A DNA stretch of 64,000 nucleotides from Tenacibaculum mesophilum (GCF_003867075.1 NZ_CP032544.1:186001-250000), one strand, 5' to 3'; counted from the first letter of the stretch, positions 40,986 through 50,885 are shown. Translations and numbers: made by a program. Notes: generated by a model not told the origin, from the letters alone.

Positions 40986-43163
40986 TTAATAACAATCTGT
41001 TTTAATTTGATTCTTCTTTTTAAAGTAGTCTAAAGATGTGTTTAGTTTAGTTGAAGTTATTTGTTCTAATACCTTCTCAACGCCTTTTAGCATTTTGATA
41101 GAACCACAAATCATGATAGTTCCTCCGTTTTTTAAAACAGTAGTAATTGTAGTTTCTTTTTTTAGTAATAAATCTTGCACATATTCTTTTTCTTTTTCCT
41201 GAGAATAAGCAATATGAATGTTATTTTTCTCTATGTTTTTTAACAAAGGAGCGTACATTCTTAGCGACTCTTTAGTTCTACCACCCCAGAATAGATGCGC
41301 TTTTGTGCCGTTTTTATGTTGCAGCATTCCTAAAAAAGGGGCGATACCTGTTCCGTTAGCAATTAAGACTACTTCTTTCTTTTTCCTAGGAAAATAGAAG
41401 TCTTTATTTTGTTGAATGCTTGCTTGAATTATTTCGTTTTCCTCTAGTTGATAAAGTAAGTTAGAGCACACTCCAAGGTCATGTTTTTTAATACTTAGTA
41501 TGATGTCATTATCTATTTTTCCAACAGAATATAAACGTTCAATATTGTCTTCTTTAGGAGTTATAGCTAACAAGTCACCCGAGTTAAAACGAAGTTTTTT
41601 TGTTGGCTGTAAACGGATTAAAAAAGAATCGTCGTTGTTTAGATCAGTTTTAGAAACTGTGGTGAAAGTTTGTTGTTTTTTATGCTTTTTTACCTCTTGT
41701 GTTAGTTCAAACTGTATGTTAGTTTTTTTACTCCATAAATGTCCCCAAGTTTTAAAATCTTGAAAAGACTGGTTGTTAATTTTATAAACAGGTAACAGAG
41801 GTGTAAACTCTGGGAGTTGTTGTAGTTTACTATTTATATCAATAGCAAATTGACAAAAATGAGGATATGCTCTGGAGCCAAAACCAACTATTGAATAGTT
41901 AATCTTATTTTGAATAGCTGTTTGTTGAAATAGTTGTAAAAATTTAGAAGCGTTAGAAGGAGCTTCACCTTCTCCGTAAGTTGAAGTTAATATAATTAGA
42001 TGTTTCGCATTTTTGTACGAAGTGTAATTGTTTAAGATATCGATAAAAACTGGGATGCTTTTTTTGATTAAAGCATTGTGTAAAGAGGAAGCAAAAGGGT
42101 AGGTGTTGTTTGTTTCTGAGCCTACTAATATGATAATTTCAGCATTGTCTTTCTTAGTTTTATTTTTAGGTAACGATCTTTTTTGTGTTCTGCTGAAAGT
42201 CATTGCAAAGCCTGAATAGATAAAAAACAGGATAGATATTGAAGAAAGTAACAATATAATTGACCATACAATAGTTCCGTTTCCTGTATGTAATAACAAA
42301 CTCCAATTTAAAAGTATGCTGGTTAACGAAAGATTTTCTTTACTAATGATGGTTCCTGTATATTGATGAATGATTAGTTCACTATCGGTTAGTTTCACAA
42401 AAAAGTAATCCTCCTCATCTTCAGAAAAAGGGAACTCAACACTTTTTACTTCATTCAAAGTAGTGTTTTTAAATACTGGAAATTCAAGAAGTGTTATTTT
42501 TTCTTTTGAAGAAGCTAAAGAAAAATCATAAGAGTGATTAATTTTTTCCACAGGTAAAACAGAAAACCTATCTAACGATAAATATACACCTGTTAATGTA
42601 ATGATAATGATAGGGATAAGCGTGTAACGACCAATAATAATATGGTAATACTGTTCAAAATTTTCCTTTACAATTTTAGAAAAAAGCTTTTTAAAGCCTC
42701 CTTGTCGTTTAGTAATTAGAATGAGTCCTGTGATAGCAATTAAGCAAAGTAAAAAAGAAATAAAGCTAACAATAAATCTTCCTGTAGACTTCAAAAATAA
42801 AGATCTGTGTAAGCTCGTGGCAAACTGAAAAATTGGTTTCTTTTTTTCGATATCACCTAATTTTTCACCTGTGTTTGGGTTTACATAAAATGTGTCACTT
42901 TTTCCTTCTTTGGTAACTACCGAAGCTGATACAAAATCATTCTCATCAATAGTGATAGAAATTACTTCGTCATATTGTTTTTGCAGTACAGAAATTGTTT
43001 GAGCAAGTGTAATTTCTTTTGTGTTAGAAATATTATAGTCTGAAAGCTGTTTTGAAATAGGTTCAAAAGCTAAAATAATACCTGTTAATGAAGCAACAAG
43101 TAAAAAAAGAAAAGAAGATATAGCCAATGTTAAGTGGCTATATCTCCATATAGAAGTGGTCAT
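40986..43163 (-). CDS. PepSY membrane domain fused to flavodoxin/FAD reductase (ferric-type reductase)
   Basis: The 725-residue protein begins with PepSY-associated membrane helices (SHLTLAISSFLFLLVASLTG; more near 130-150, 175-195 and 300-320). A cytosolic flavodoxin module follows (from about 340, with HLIILTSTYGEGEAPSNAS). A sulfite-reductase-like FAD/NADPH domain completes it (ERLYSVGKI, VVLIANGTGIAPFLGML, HLFWGGRTKESLR). Such proteins move electrons from NADPH across the inner membrane to periplasmic iron or flavoproteins. Its operon has a TonB siderophore receptor, ankyrin protein and DUF2271 protein, so reductive iron release is the likely job. Confidence 0.85.
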   Translation of the reverse strand: MTTSIWRYSHLTLAISSFLFLLVASLTGIILAFEPISKQLSDYNISNTKEITLAQTISVLQKQYDEVISITIDENDFVSASVVTKEGKSDTFYVNPNTGEKLGDIEKKKPIFQFATSLHRSLFLKSTGRFIVSFISFLLCLIAITGLILITKRQGGFKKLFSKIVKENFEQYYHIIIGRYTLIPIIIITLTGVYLSLDRFSVLPVEKINHSYDFSLASSKEKITLLEFPVFKNTTLNEVKSVEFPFSEDEEDYFFVKLTDSELIIHQYTGTIISKENLSLTSILLNWSLLLHTGNGTIVWSIILLLSSISILFFIYSGFAMTFSRTQKRSLPKNKTKKDNAEIIILVGSETNNTYPFASSLHNALIKKSIPVFIDILNNYTSYKNAKHLIILTSTYGEGEAPSNASKFLQLFQQTAIQNKINYSIVGFGSRAYPHFCQFAIDINSKLQQLPEFTPLLPVYKINNQSFQDFKTWGHLWSKKTNIQFELTQEVKKHKKQQTFTTVSKTDLNNDDSFLIRLQPTKKLRFNSGDLLAITPKEDNIERLYSVGKIDNDIILSIKKHDLGVCSNLLYQLEENEIIQASIQQNKDFYFPRKKKEVVLIANGTGIAPFLGMLQHKNGTKAHLFWGGRTKESLRMYAPLLKNIEKNNIHIAYSQEKEKEYVQDLLLKKETTITTVLKNGGTIMICGSIKMLKGVEKVLEQITSTKLNTSLDYFKKKNQIKTDCY

Positions 43164-43190
43164 TTTTGTTAGCTATTTCTATTGATAAAA

Positions 43191-43664
43191 TTACTGAGGC
43201 ATTAAACGGATGTAACGAATAAATCCATTTCCTTCAAATTTACCTTTAAGGTTGTTGGTAGTTAATTCAAATTCTACATCGTCTTTGTAGTATTCTTGAT
43301 CTTCTACAGCTGATTCAAATCTAATTTTATACCCTTTGTCAATTTTATCATTGTCAATTTTTAATACGGTAATCGCTCTGTTACCTCCACTAATTGTCGC
43401 TCCTGTGATAGCGTCAATATCTGTACGAACTTTTCCTTGGAACTTCCACCATTCGGTAATGTCAGAGTACCATTCTTCATCATCACCTTGAACGTATAAT
43501 GTTTGTTCGTATTCTCCATTAGGGTTTAATAATGAAATAGCAATATATGCACCTTCACCAGTATAATTTTTCATCTGAATCATACATTTATATGTGGCAC
43601 TATCATTTATGTTAAAAGCCATTATTGTGAATACAGTAATAAAAAGAGCTATGATTTTTTTCAT
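43191..43664 (-). CDS. exported DUF2271 protein with flavinylation-like motif
   Basis: The 157-residue protein has a short signal peptide (residues 1-17, FITVFTIMAFNIND) and a DUF2271 beta domain. At 84-90 it carries DAITGAT, the D-x-x-[ST]-G-A-T form that ApbE enzymes use to attach FMN to NqrC/RnfG-type proteins through the final threonine, here T90. DUF2271 proteins are known neighbours of PepSY proteins and TonB receptors in extracytosolic flavin systems, so electron relay from the reductase gene, 27 bases downstream, is likely. No ApbE gene is in this window. Confidence 0.8.
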   Translation of the reverse strand: MKKIIALFITVFTIMAFNINDSATYKCMIQMKNYTGEGAYIAISLLNPNGEYEQTLYVQGDDEEWYSDITEWWKFQGKVRTDIDAITGATISGGNRAITVLKIDNDKIDKGYKIRFESAVEDQEYYKDDVEFELTTNNLKGKFEGNGFIRYIRLMPQ

Positions 43665-43684
43665 TTTTTATTGATTTATTTTAA

Positions 43685-43724
43685 TACCAAATCGTGTGTA
43701 ATTGTATTTACACACGACTTGGTA
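43685..43724. repeat. long hairpin between ankyrin and DUF2271 genes
   Basis: A 17-base arm at 43685-43701 is complementary to 43708-43724 at 16 of 17 positions with a six-base loop. It lies between the end of the ankyrin gene and the start of DUF2271 on the minus strand and lacks a strong T-run. It could be an internal attenuator or mRNA processing element that sets gene stoichiometry. Confidence 0.65.
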
Positions 43725-43731
43725 CATAAGT

Positions 43732-45225
43732 TTATTTTAAAAAGTTAATATCTATATTTTTCCTGTTTAAAATTTCATTTTCCTTAGCTAAATCGTGTAC
43801 CGTTTCATCAAAATCAGTAGTAATTGATTTTTTAGCTCCAATACTTAATAAATATTTAATTACATCAGTATTATTAGCTTGCATAACAGCTAAATGTAGT
43901 GGGGTTAAACCTTCATTGTTTTTTGCATTCACATCAATTTTTAAAGTGTTGATTTTTTTAAGTAAATCGATGTTGTTTTTTTCTACAGCAATATGAAACA
44001 ATGTGTTTTTATTGGCTTGAAGTTGTGTTAAGTTTAATCCGTTATTGGCTAAAAGACTCATTTTTTCATTAAAATCGTTCACTTTTTTAGGATGATAACT
44101 TTTAACTAAATAATAAGCTAAAGAGTTTCCTTTATCATCTTTTACTTGAATATCAGCCTCGTTTTTTACTAAATAATCTACCACAGCTTCTGAGTCGTAT
44201 TCAACAGCATACGTAAGTGCTGAATGTCCTTTTTTATTAGTGTGATTAATATTCTTTGTTTTTTCTGATAATAACTGAACAATTTCTAAAGAGTTTCTAC
44301 TAGATGCGATAATTAAAGGAGTGTTACCGTTATCGTCAATTTGATTAGTATTTACACCTTTATCAAGGAAGTAGTTAAAGGTATTTAAATCTTTGTTACC
44401 ACGAGATAAATTATGAAGTGGCGTTTTTCCATCATTATTAGTTATGTTTGGTTTGATACCTAAACTTTCTAAATATTTAAAAAACTCCAAAGAATTATAA
44501 CCGCTACGAGAACCTTGAGTAGCTAATAACATAGCATTACCTCCTTTTTTATTTAGGTTTTTATAAGGCAATCCTTTTTTTATTAAAAGAGTTAAAATTT
44601 CTTTATTACCTTTTTTAGCAGCGTAGTTAAAAGCACCATTCCCATCTTTGTCAACATTATGTACGCTCAACCCTTTTGAAGTAAGGTAGTCCACAAACGA
44701 TAAATCTTTTAAGCTTGGTAGTACTAATAATAAAGCATTAGCCCCGTGCTCGTCAACATCTGTTTTTATATCAATTCCGTTTTGAATACAAAGTTCATAA
44801 ATTTCTTTATTTGTTTGCCCTGCATTCGCCGCAAAAGTTAACGGAGATAATTGATGAGAGTCTTTTAAATCCATACGAGCATTATTGGCTATCAAATGCT
44901 TCATAATTTCAACATTGTTTTTATAGGCAGCCCAAAAAACATAAGTTCTTTTATCGTGTGTTATCTTGTTAACATCATTTCCTTTTTTAGTAAGTAAATG
45001 TTTGATTACTTTATTTGGAGCACTGGCTAAGATAGCGTAGGTAACAGCATCAAACCCATTTGGGTTTAATGCTGTTGCGCTATTTCCTTCTTTTATTTTT
45101 TCTTCAACGAGTTGAATAGTAGGTTTTTCTTGCCAAAAAGATCTTTCAAAAAATATATTTTTTGTTTGCGCTTGAATTGTACTCATAAAAAGTACAAAGG
45201 CAAATATTATATGTTGTTTTTTCAT
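43732..45225 (-). CDS. exported ankyrin-repeat protein
   Basis: After a signal peptide (MKKQHIIFAFVLFMSTIQAQ) the 497-residue protein consists of ten or more ankyrin repeats, recognisable by HLTPLHLAVMQANNTDVIKYL-type units such as GLTPLHLAVMQ, GNTPLIIASSRNSLEIVQLL and GHSALTYAVEYDSEAVVDYL. It should fold as a long solenoid in the periplasm, suited to holding a partner protein. It sits directly after the TonB receptor (six-base gap) and before DUF2271. Its precise role in iron uptake is not established; scaffolding is an inference. Confidence 0.87.
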   Translation of the reverse strand: MKKQHIIFAFVLFMSTIQAQTKNIFFERSFWQEKPTIQLVEEKIKEGNSATALNPNGFDAVTYAILASAPNKVIKHLLTKKGNDVNKITHDKRTYVFWAAYKNNVEIMKHLIANNARMDLKDSHQLSPLTFAANAGQTNKEIYELCIQNGIDIKTDVDEHGANALLLVLPSLKDLSFVDYLTSKGLSVHNVDKDGNGAFNYAAKKGNKEILTLLIKKGLPYKNLNKKGGNAMLLATQGSRSGYNSLEFFKYLESLGIKPNITNNDGKTPLHNLSRGNKDLNTFNYFLDKGVNTNQIDDNGNTPLIIASSRNSLEIVQLLSEKTKNINHTNKKGHSALTYAVEYDSEAVVDYLVKNEADIQVKDDKGNSLAYYLVKSYHPKKVNDFNEKMSLLANNGLNLTQLQANKNTLFHIAVEKNNIDLLKKINTLKIDVNAKNNEGLTPLHLAVMQANNTDVIKYLLSIGAKKSITTDFDETVHDLAKENEILNRKNIDINFLK

Positions 45226-45231
45226 AATAAA

Positions 45232-47655
45232 TTAAAATTTATAACGTAATGTTGAACCAAAACTAGCAGGCTCTATTCTGTTAATATAACTTGTACGGTA
45301 GGCGTTGTAGCCTATTTCGTCAAAGATATTATTTCCAAATACATCAATACTTAATTTCTCATTAAATTTGTAAGAAGCCTGTACATTAACTGTAGTGTAC
45401 GATTTTAAATCGAATGGTTTTGTATCAGGAGTAACCCCTGTATGCGTATAGTTTCTAGACCACACATTGTGCGGACGTTCTCCTAAGTAATAAGCCCCGG
45501 CACCGATAGATAAACCATTTAAAGATTTTTTAAATGCATAACGTGCCCAAAAATTTGCCGTATGTTTTGGAGTGTTAATAGGTCTTGAGTTATAGTAATA
45601 TGATGCATGATCCTTGTATTTAGCATCTAAATAAGAATATCCTCCTATAACTTCTAAATTAGGAAGGATACGACCTATTAATTCTACTTCTACACCATTT
45701 CTCACATCATCACCTCCTTGTGTATAATAACCTAAACTATTACCAGCATTGTCATAAACAGGTAAGTTTAAATTTTTACTTGAGGTATAAAATGTAGTAA
45801 CATTAAAACGTAAAGCATTATTAAACCAAGTAGATTTTATCCCTGTTTCTATTTGATCCCAACGTTCTGTACCTAATTCGTTACCGTCAACATCCGTATA
45901 AAAAGAAGTTCTAGGATCTGAGCTGCTAGCATATGAACCAAAAATGATAATATTTTCATTAGGCTTTAAATTAAAACCTAATAACGGATTAAAGGCATCA
46001 TCACTTTTAGATTCATCTAAAGGTCTACCTATAAAGCTACCTCTAGTTCTTTTCATAGTGGTATAACGTAATCCTAAGAAAATATCTGCCCAGTCTGTGA
46101 GGCTTATTTTATCTTGTACCGTAATTCCATATGACTCTGTTCTAGATCCTGAATCTCTTGCAGGGTTTCGTGTAATGTTAACTCCGTTAGGAAGTGTATT
46201 ATCTATAGGCTGTAACACATCTATAATATCTGCGTATTTATTGTTAGAAGCATATTGTGTAGCATAGGCTATATTATCAAATTCAGAAGTTCTAAAGTCT
46301 GCACCAATTTGAAAAGTATGTTTTAAAAAGCCTGTTTCTATATCTTTTCCTACCAAATCTAATTGTAATACACTATTATTATCTTTTCTTCCAGAAGCAT
46401 AATACTCTCTATAACGTTGGTTGTCTGGTAAAACAGGTAAACCATTTCTAGGGTCTCCTTGAAAAGCGTAAGAAGTTTCAGTATCTATATCTAAATCAGA
46501 AACAAAATATCCTGCTTTTATGCTTATTTTATCAGTTAGTTTTCTATCTGCTCTAATGGCATAGGTTAGGTTTTTGGTAGTAACATTATCAGAATCATAT
46601 CCCATAAAGTTATTGTTAGGTAATTTATAAATGTTGTTTACATCATAAGTTCCTAAGTTAAGAGTTCCTTGATCAGGAGTTCTACTATCATGCATGTAAT
46701 CCATTTCTAATGTAATGGTAGTTTTCTCATCTGGTCTCCAAGCGTATGATGGGTTCACATAAAAACGTTCAGAACCAACATGGTCTCTAAAACTGTCTGC
46801 TTTGTCATAAGAACCAGCAATTCTAAAGGCATGTTTTTTATTGGTATCAATAGATCCATAAACGTCAAAAGTAGGACGTAATTTCCCGAAACTACCTGCT
46901 CTAAAAGTAACTTCTCCACCTGTGTAAAATTTAGGAGTTTTAGTCACTACATTAATAACACCACCAGCAGAACCTAAATCACCACCTAAACCTTGGCTAA
47001 TAGCAGATATTCCTTTCAATACTTGAATGTTGTCAACACCAGCCATATCGGTAATAATTCCAGTTCCTCTAAAATCTGAGTTTATACGAACTCCATTTTT
47101 TAATAAAGGAATTCCTCTAAAACCTCTTAAAGACATACTTTCTTTGGTGTTTCCGTAGGTGGCAAAGGTATATACACCGGCTACGTTTTTGGTAACATCG
47201 CTTAGAGTTAAAGCGTTTTGTTGATCGATAAGTTTATGTGATAAGACTGAAATACTTTGTAATTGCTCATTAGGAGCTAAAGGTAGTCTAGTAAGTGTTT
47301 CTAGTTTTTCAGCTCTTTTATCTCTTGCTCCAAAAAGTTCAACTTCATCAAGTTGAGTGTCTGATTTTAAAATAAAAACTAAATTTTTAATGTCTCCTTT
47401 TACCACTATTTTTTGTGATGATTGATTGAATCCTACAGCGCTTACAATAAGCTTATGATTAGAGTTTGGAACATTTGTTATAGTAAAACGACCATTTTCA
47501 TTGGTTTCGGCTCCTAATTTAGTTCCTTTAATAAATACATTCGCATAAGGAATAGTTTCATTGTTTTCTGATTTTACAACTCCTTGTAGGGTTGCTTGAC
47601 TATACATTGTTTGAATACAACTACATAAAAGTAGTACGGTTGCAATAATTCTCAT
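45232..47655 (-). CDS. TonB-dependent siderophore receptor
   Basis: This 807-residue outer-membrane protein has a signal peptide (VLLLCSCIQTMYS). A CarboxypepD regulatory-like domain follows (LQGVVKSENNETIPYANVFIKGTKLGAETNENGRFTI). The plug is about 125-240, with GGVINVVTKTPKF, and a 22-strand barrel ends in an aromatic residue (GSTLRYKF). Its plug and barrel features match ferric-siderophore (ferrichrome/coprogen type) receptors. It is the first gene of an operon with ankyrin, DUF2271 and the PepSY reductase, which together suggest uptake and reductive release of iron. Confidence 0.92.
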   Translation of the reverse strand: MRIIATVLLLCSCIQTMYSQATLQGVVKSENNETIPYANVFIKGTKLGAETNENGRFTITNVPNSNHKLIVSAVGFNQSSQKIVVKGDIKNLVFILKSDTQLDEVELFGARDKRAEKLETLTRLPLAPNEQLQSISVLSHKLIDQQNALTLSDVTKNVAGVYTFATYGNTKESMSLRGFRGIPLLKNGVRINSDFRGTGIITDMAGVDNIQVLKGISAISQGLGGDLGSAGGVINVVTKTPKFYTGGEVTFRAGSFGKLRPTFDVYGSIDTNKKHAFRIAGSYDKADSFRDHVGSERFYVNPSYAWRPDEKTTITLEMDYMHDSRTPDQGTLNLGTYDVNNIYKLPNNNFMGYDSDNVTTKNLTYAIRADRKLTDKISIKAGYFVSDLDIDTETSYAFQGDPRNGLPVLPDNQRYREYYASGRKDNNSVLQLDLVGKDIETGFLKHTFQIGADFRTSEFDNIAYATQYASNNKYADIIDVLQPIDNTLPNGVNITRNPARDSGSRTESYGITVQDKISLTDWADIFLGLRYTTMKRTRGSFIGRPLDESKSDDAFNPLLGFNLKPNENIIIFGSYASSSDPRTSFYTDVDGNELGTERWDQIETGIKSTWFNNALRFNVTTFYTSSKNLNLPVYDNAGNSLGYYTQGGDDVRNGVEVELIGRILPNLEVIGGYSYLDAKYKDHASYYYNSRPINTPKHTANFWARYAFKKSLNGLSIGAGAYYLGERPHNVWSRNYTHTGVTPDTKPFDLKSYTTVNVQASYKFNEKLSIDVFGNNIFDEIGYNAYRTSYINRIEPASFGSTLRYKF

Positions 47656-47735
47656 TTTTTTTCCTCTTTGAGAGATTTGTTTTAAAATATTTAATTTTTC
47701 GTTTGGGTATAACTATAAAATGCTTTGAAACGCTT

Positions 47736-48638
47736 TTATTTTTTTACAAAAGATTCTATTGTTTCATTTATTTGTTGTTCTTCAGATACTTTTTCGGAGA
47801 ATAAATGCTTGTATAAAGGTTTGTTGTTTACTTTAGTTTCTAAAGAGAGGTTAGTGTTTCTTCCATAAACTTCATCCCATTTAGATCTAACTTTTTGCCA
47901 TTTCACACTGTTTTTTTTCCACCAGTCTTGAGCAGCTTTACATTTATTATCATCTACTTTTACGTAGGTGTTGTACCCTTTTTCATGAGCTATAACAATA
48001 TCTTTTTTACCTTCTTCTCTTATGATTTTTTTGTTATCTTGATCGTGTAACCAACCATAGTTTGTGATTTCATGACGGTTACCTCTTTCAGTTACATTAT
48101 AATCGCTTCTTTTGGTATATTCTCTTCTTGGTAAGGGTGCATCTGTAGTATTTTCCCAGTAACTTTTTCCGTCTACATGTACCCAAGTACCAGAGCCTTC
48201 GTATCGTGGACTATCGTCTACTTGATATACTTTTTGTGTCCACTGTTTTTTTACTTCTGATTTTGGTTTGTTTTTATAAAGCCAATTGTTATTTCCATTG
48301 AACATGTAAAAATCAGTGTTTTCGTACAACCAATCTTGTCTCCAATGTTTTACAATATGAGGATTTGCTGGATTTCCTACCTGTAGTAAGTGTTGAATTG
48401 AAATTTTATCATTTTCGTCAACAATTAAACCTGCCCACTCTAAAGCTTTATCTGTTTTTGTTTTGGAAGGTTTGTATAGAGAGTCTTTACTAAAGTTAAA
48501 TGTTTCAGCAAAGTTGAAAGTAACTTCATAACAACCACACATTTTTTTTATAGCTGCTCTATCTTTTTTCTTCTTGTTTTGAGCGTTAATTGTAAGTGCA
48601 GATAGTATTAATAAACCACCTAAAAATATTTTTTTCAT
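47736..48638 (-). CDS. exported DUF6607 protein
   Basis: The 300-residue protein has a signal peptide (MKKIFLGGLLILSALTINAQ). The mature domain begins AAIKKMCGCYEVTFNFAETF and includes KHWRQDWLYENTDFYMFNGNN and WWKKNSVKWQKVRSKWDEVYG. It contains conserved tryptophans and is classified as DUF6607, which is widespread in Bacteroidota and often seen near TonB/HmuY loci. The function is unknown. It is divergent from the heme-type TonB receptor gene, and the two promoters lie in the 94 bases between them. Confidence 0.82.
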   Translation of the reverse strand: MKKIFLGGLLILSALTINAQNKKKKDRAAIKKMCGCYEVTFNFAETFNFSKDSLYKPSKTKTDKALEWAGLIVDENDKISIQHLLQVGNPANPHIVKHWRQDWLYENTDFYMFNGNNNWLYKNKPKSEVKKQWTQKVYQVDDSPRYEGSGTWVHVDGKSYWENTTDAPLPRREYTKRSDYNVTERGNRHEITNYGWLHDQDNKKIIREEGKKDIVIAHEKGYNTYVKVDDNKCKAAQDWWKKNSVKWQKVRSKWDEVYGRNTNLSLETKVNNKPLYKHLFSEKVSEEQQINETIESFVKK

Positions 48639-48708
48639 CGTGAGTTTTGTTTGAATTTATTTTTTGACAAAAATATAACTTTTATTTAGATTGGTTAAAA
48701 ATAAAGAA

Positions 48709-48716
48709 TATATTTG
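48709..48716 (+). promoter_or_regulatory. promoter box of TonB/HmuY operon
   Basis: TATATTTG fits the Bacteroidota -7 consensus. Transcription from near 48723 would precede the ATG at 48733 by about ten bases and excludes the upstream TTG at 48691 as a start codon. Confidence 0.65.
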
Positions 48717-48732
48717 CAGAAAATTATTAAGA

Positions 48733-50874
48733 ATGTTTCTAAATAACAAAGTGGTTTTTTTATTGATGCTTTTAGCATGTCAAGTCTTTTCTCAAGAAAA
48801 AGAAGAGGTAAGACGTGATAGTACTCATTATAATAAATTGGAAGAGGTTGTTGTAACAGGGCAGTATAATCCTAAATCGATAAAAAAATCGGTATATAAT
48901 GTAACTATCATAGATAAAAAACAAATAGAAAGTCAAGCAGCTAATAATTTAGCGGATGTATTAAACTTTAAACTAAACTTAACAGTTATACCAAATTCTC
49001 AGTCAGGTAAATCAACTATTTCAATGTTTGGTTTAGATTCTCAATACTTTAATATTTTGATAGATAACGTTCCGTTAGTTAGTGATAACGGAATTGGAAA
49101 TAACATTGATTTAACTCAAATAAATTTAGATGATGTTGAGCGTATAGAATTGGTTGAAGGAGCGATGGGAGTTGAGTACGGAGCTAATTCGGTATCGGGA
49201 GTAATTAATATTATAACAAAAAAATCATCTCAAAATAAATGGAACATTCAAGCAGCAATACAAGAAGAAACTGTAAGTAATGAGTATGCTTTATTTAATG
49301 AGGGTAAACATATACAGAGTGTTAATGTGGCTCATAATTTTTCTGAAAACTGGTTTGGTAGAGTGAGTTTTAATAGAACAGATTTTACAGGTTTTTTAGA
49401 TGATAGAAAAGGAAGAGATTATTATAAGAATGATTTACTAAGGGGGTATAGTTGGTTGCCGAAAGAGCAGATAAATGCCACTGGTTTTTTGAATTATAAA
49501 AAAGATCAACTTAATTTGAGTTATAAATTTAATTATTACAATGATAATGTAAACTTTTACAATCCAAAAGTTGATGACAATATTGATGTAGACTCACAAA
49601 CTAGCAATCCGTTTGCGTTAGATCGTGTTTTCAAAACAGAGAGATTTGTAAATAATATTAATTTGAATGGGGTTTTAGCATCGGGGAGCCCTTATTCCTT
49701 CTCAGCTTCTTATCAAACACAAAAACGACGTTTAAATAAGTTTACTTATTTTATTTTATCTGGAAATAAAACAAATGAGGAAGATAAAGTATATCAATCA
49801 AGCAATGTTTTCTTTTCAAAAGGTACTATTTCAAACTTTATAAAAAGTAATCGTCATAATTTTCAGTTAGGTTATGAAGCTCGTTATATAGAAGGATTCG
49901 ATACGCAGGCCTCTGGTGAGGTTACTCAACAAGATAAAACACGTACTCAGGGTAACTATGCTTTATTTGGTTCTTCTGAAGTAAAATTTTCAGATGCCTT
50001 AATGGTTCGTCCTGGCTTAAGGTATGAATACAATTCTTTATTTCATTCTAAATTACAAAGCTCCTTAAGTGCTCGTTATTTATTTAAAAATGGATTTGAA
50101 CTTAGAGGTAATATAGGTACTTCGTATAGAACTCCAAGTTTTCAAGAACTATATTATTATTTTGTTGACTCTAATCATGACGTAAGAGGAAATGAAAATT
50201 TAAATCCAGAAAGTGGATATTCTGCTTCCATTAATTTAAAGAAAAGAAGTTGGTTTGACGATTCTAATATAGCATTGTTAAATAGTTTAAAAATAGACTA
50301 TTTAAATCTGGAAGATAAAATAGATTTAGCAATTGTTAATTCGTCACCTCTACAATATCAATACATAAACGTTGATGCTTATAAACTATGGGGGGTCTCT
50401 TCAAGAAATACAATAAAAGCAAATAACTGGTCTTTTAATTTAGGAGCTAATTTACAAGGAATAGCTCAGGTAGCTAACAATGAAATAAATGCACAAAATG
50501 ACTTTTTGTATTCCTTTCAATTAACTACGAGTGCTAGCTATAAAATAAAAAAATGGGATACAATAATAACTTTATTATTAAAGCATAACGGAGAACAACA
50601 AAATTATATAGCTTCAGGTACAGATGAAAATAAAAACTCAACTTTCACAAAAACAACTACGCAAGCTTATAATTGGTTGGATGCTTCTGTGCAAAAATCA
50701 TTTTTAAACAAAAAACTACAAGCTACAATAGGAGCCAGAAATTTATTTGATGTTACCAGTGTTAATGTAAGTAACGCAGCTACAACAGGCGCACATTCAA
50801 CAAACAATAATTCTCTATTGTTAGGCTATGGTCGTTCATACTATTTAAAACTATTATATAATATTAAATTTTAA
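48733..50874 (+). CDS. TonB-dependent receptor, heme-type (HmuR-like)
   Basis: This 713-residue outer-membrane protein has a signal peptide (NNKVVFLLMLLACQVFSQ), a plug domain starting EEVVVTGQYNPKSIKKSVYN and ending GVEYGANSVSGVINIITKK, and a barrel that closes in YLKLLYNIKF. It lacks the CarboxypepD domain of the other receptor. The next gene, 11 bases downstream, is an HmuY-family lipoprotein, the usual partner of heme receptors. The ATG at 48733 is chosen on the promoter box at 48709-48716. Heme is the most likely ligand, but vitamin B12 or others are possible. Confidence 0.88.
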   Translation: MFLNNKVVFLLMLLACQVFSQEKEEVRRDSTHYNKLEEVVVTGQYNPKSIKKSVYNVTIIDKKQIESQAANNLADVLNFKLNLTVIPNSQSGKSTISMFGLDSQYFNILIDNVPLVSDNGIGNNIDLTQINLDDVERIELVEGAMGVEYGANSVSGVINIITKKSSQNKWNIQAAIQEETVSNEYALFNEGKHIQSVNVAHNFSENWFGRVSFNRTDFTGFLDDRKGRDYYKNDLLRGYSWLPKEQINATGFLNYKKDQLNLSYKFNYYNDNVNFYNPKVDDNIDVDSQTSNPFALDRVFKTERFVNNINLNGVLASGSPYSFSASYQTQKRRLNKFTYFILSGNKTNEEDKVYQSSNVFFSKGTISNFIKSNRHNFQLGYEARYIEGFDTQASGEVTQQDKTRTQGNYALFGSSEVKFSDALMVRPGLRYEYNSLFHSKLQSSLSARYLFKNGFELRGNIGTSYRTPSFQELYYYFVDSNHDVRGNENLNPESGYSASINLKKRSWFDDSNIALLNSLKIDYLNLEDKIDLAIVNSSPLQYQYINVDAYKLWGVSSRNTIKANNWSFNLGANLQGIAQVANNEINAQNDFLYSFQLTTSASYKIKKWDTIITLLLKHNGEQQNYIASGTDENKNSTFTKTTTQAYNWLDASVQKSFLNKKLQATIGARNLFDVTSVNVSNAATTGAHSTNNNSLLLGYGRSYYLKLLYNIKF

Positions 50875-50885
50875 AATTAATAACA

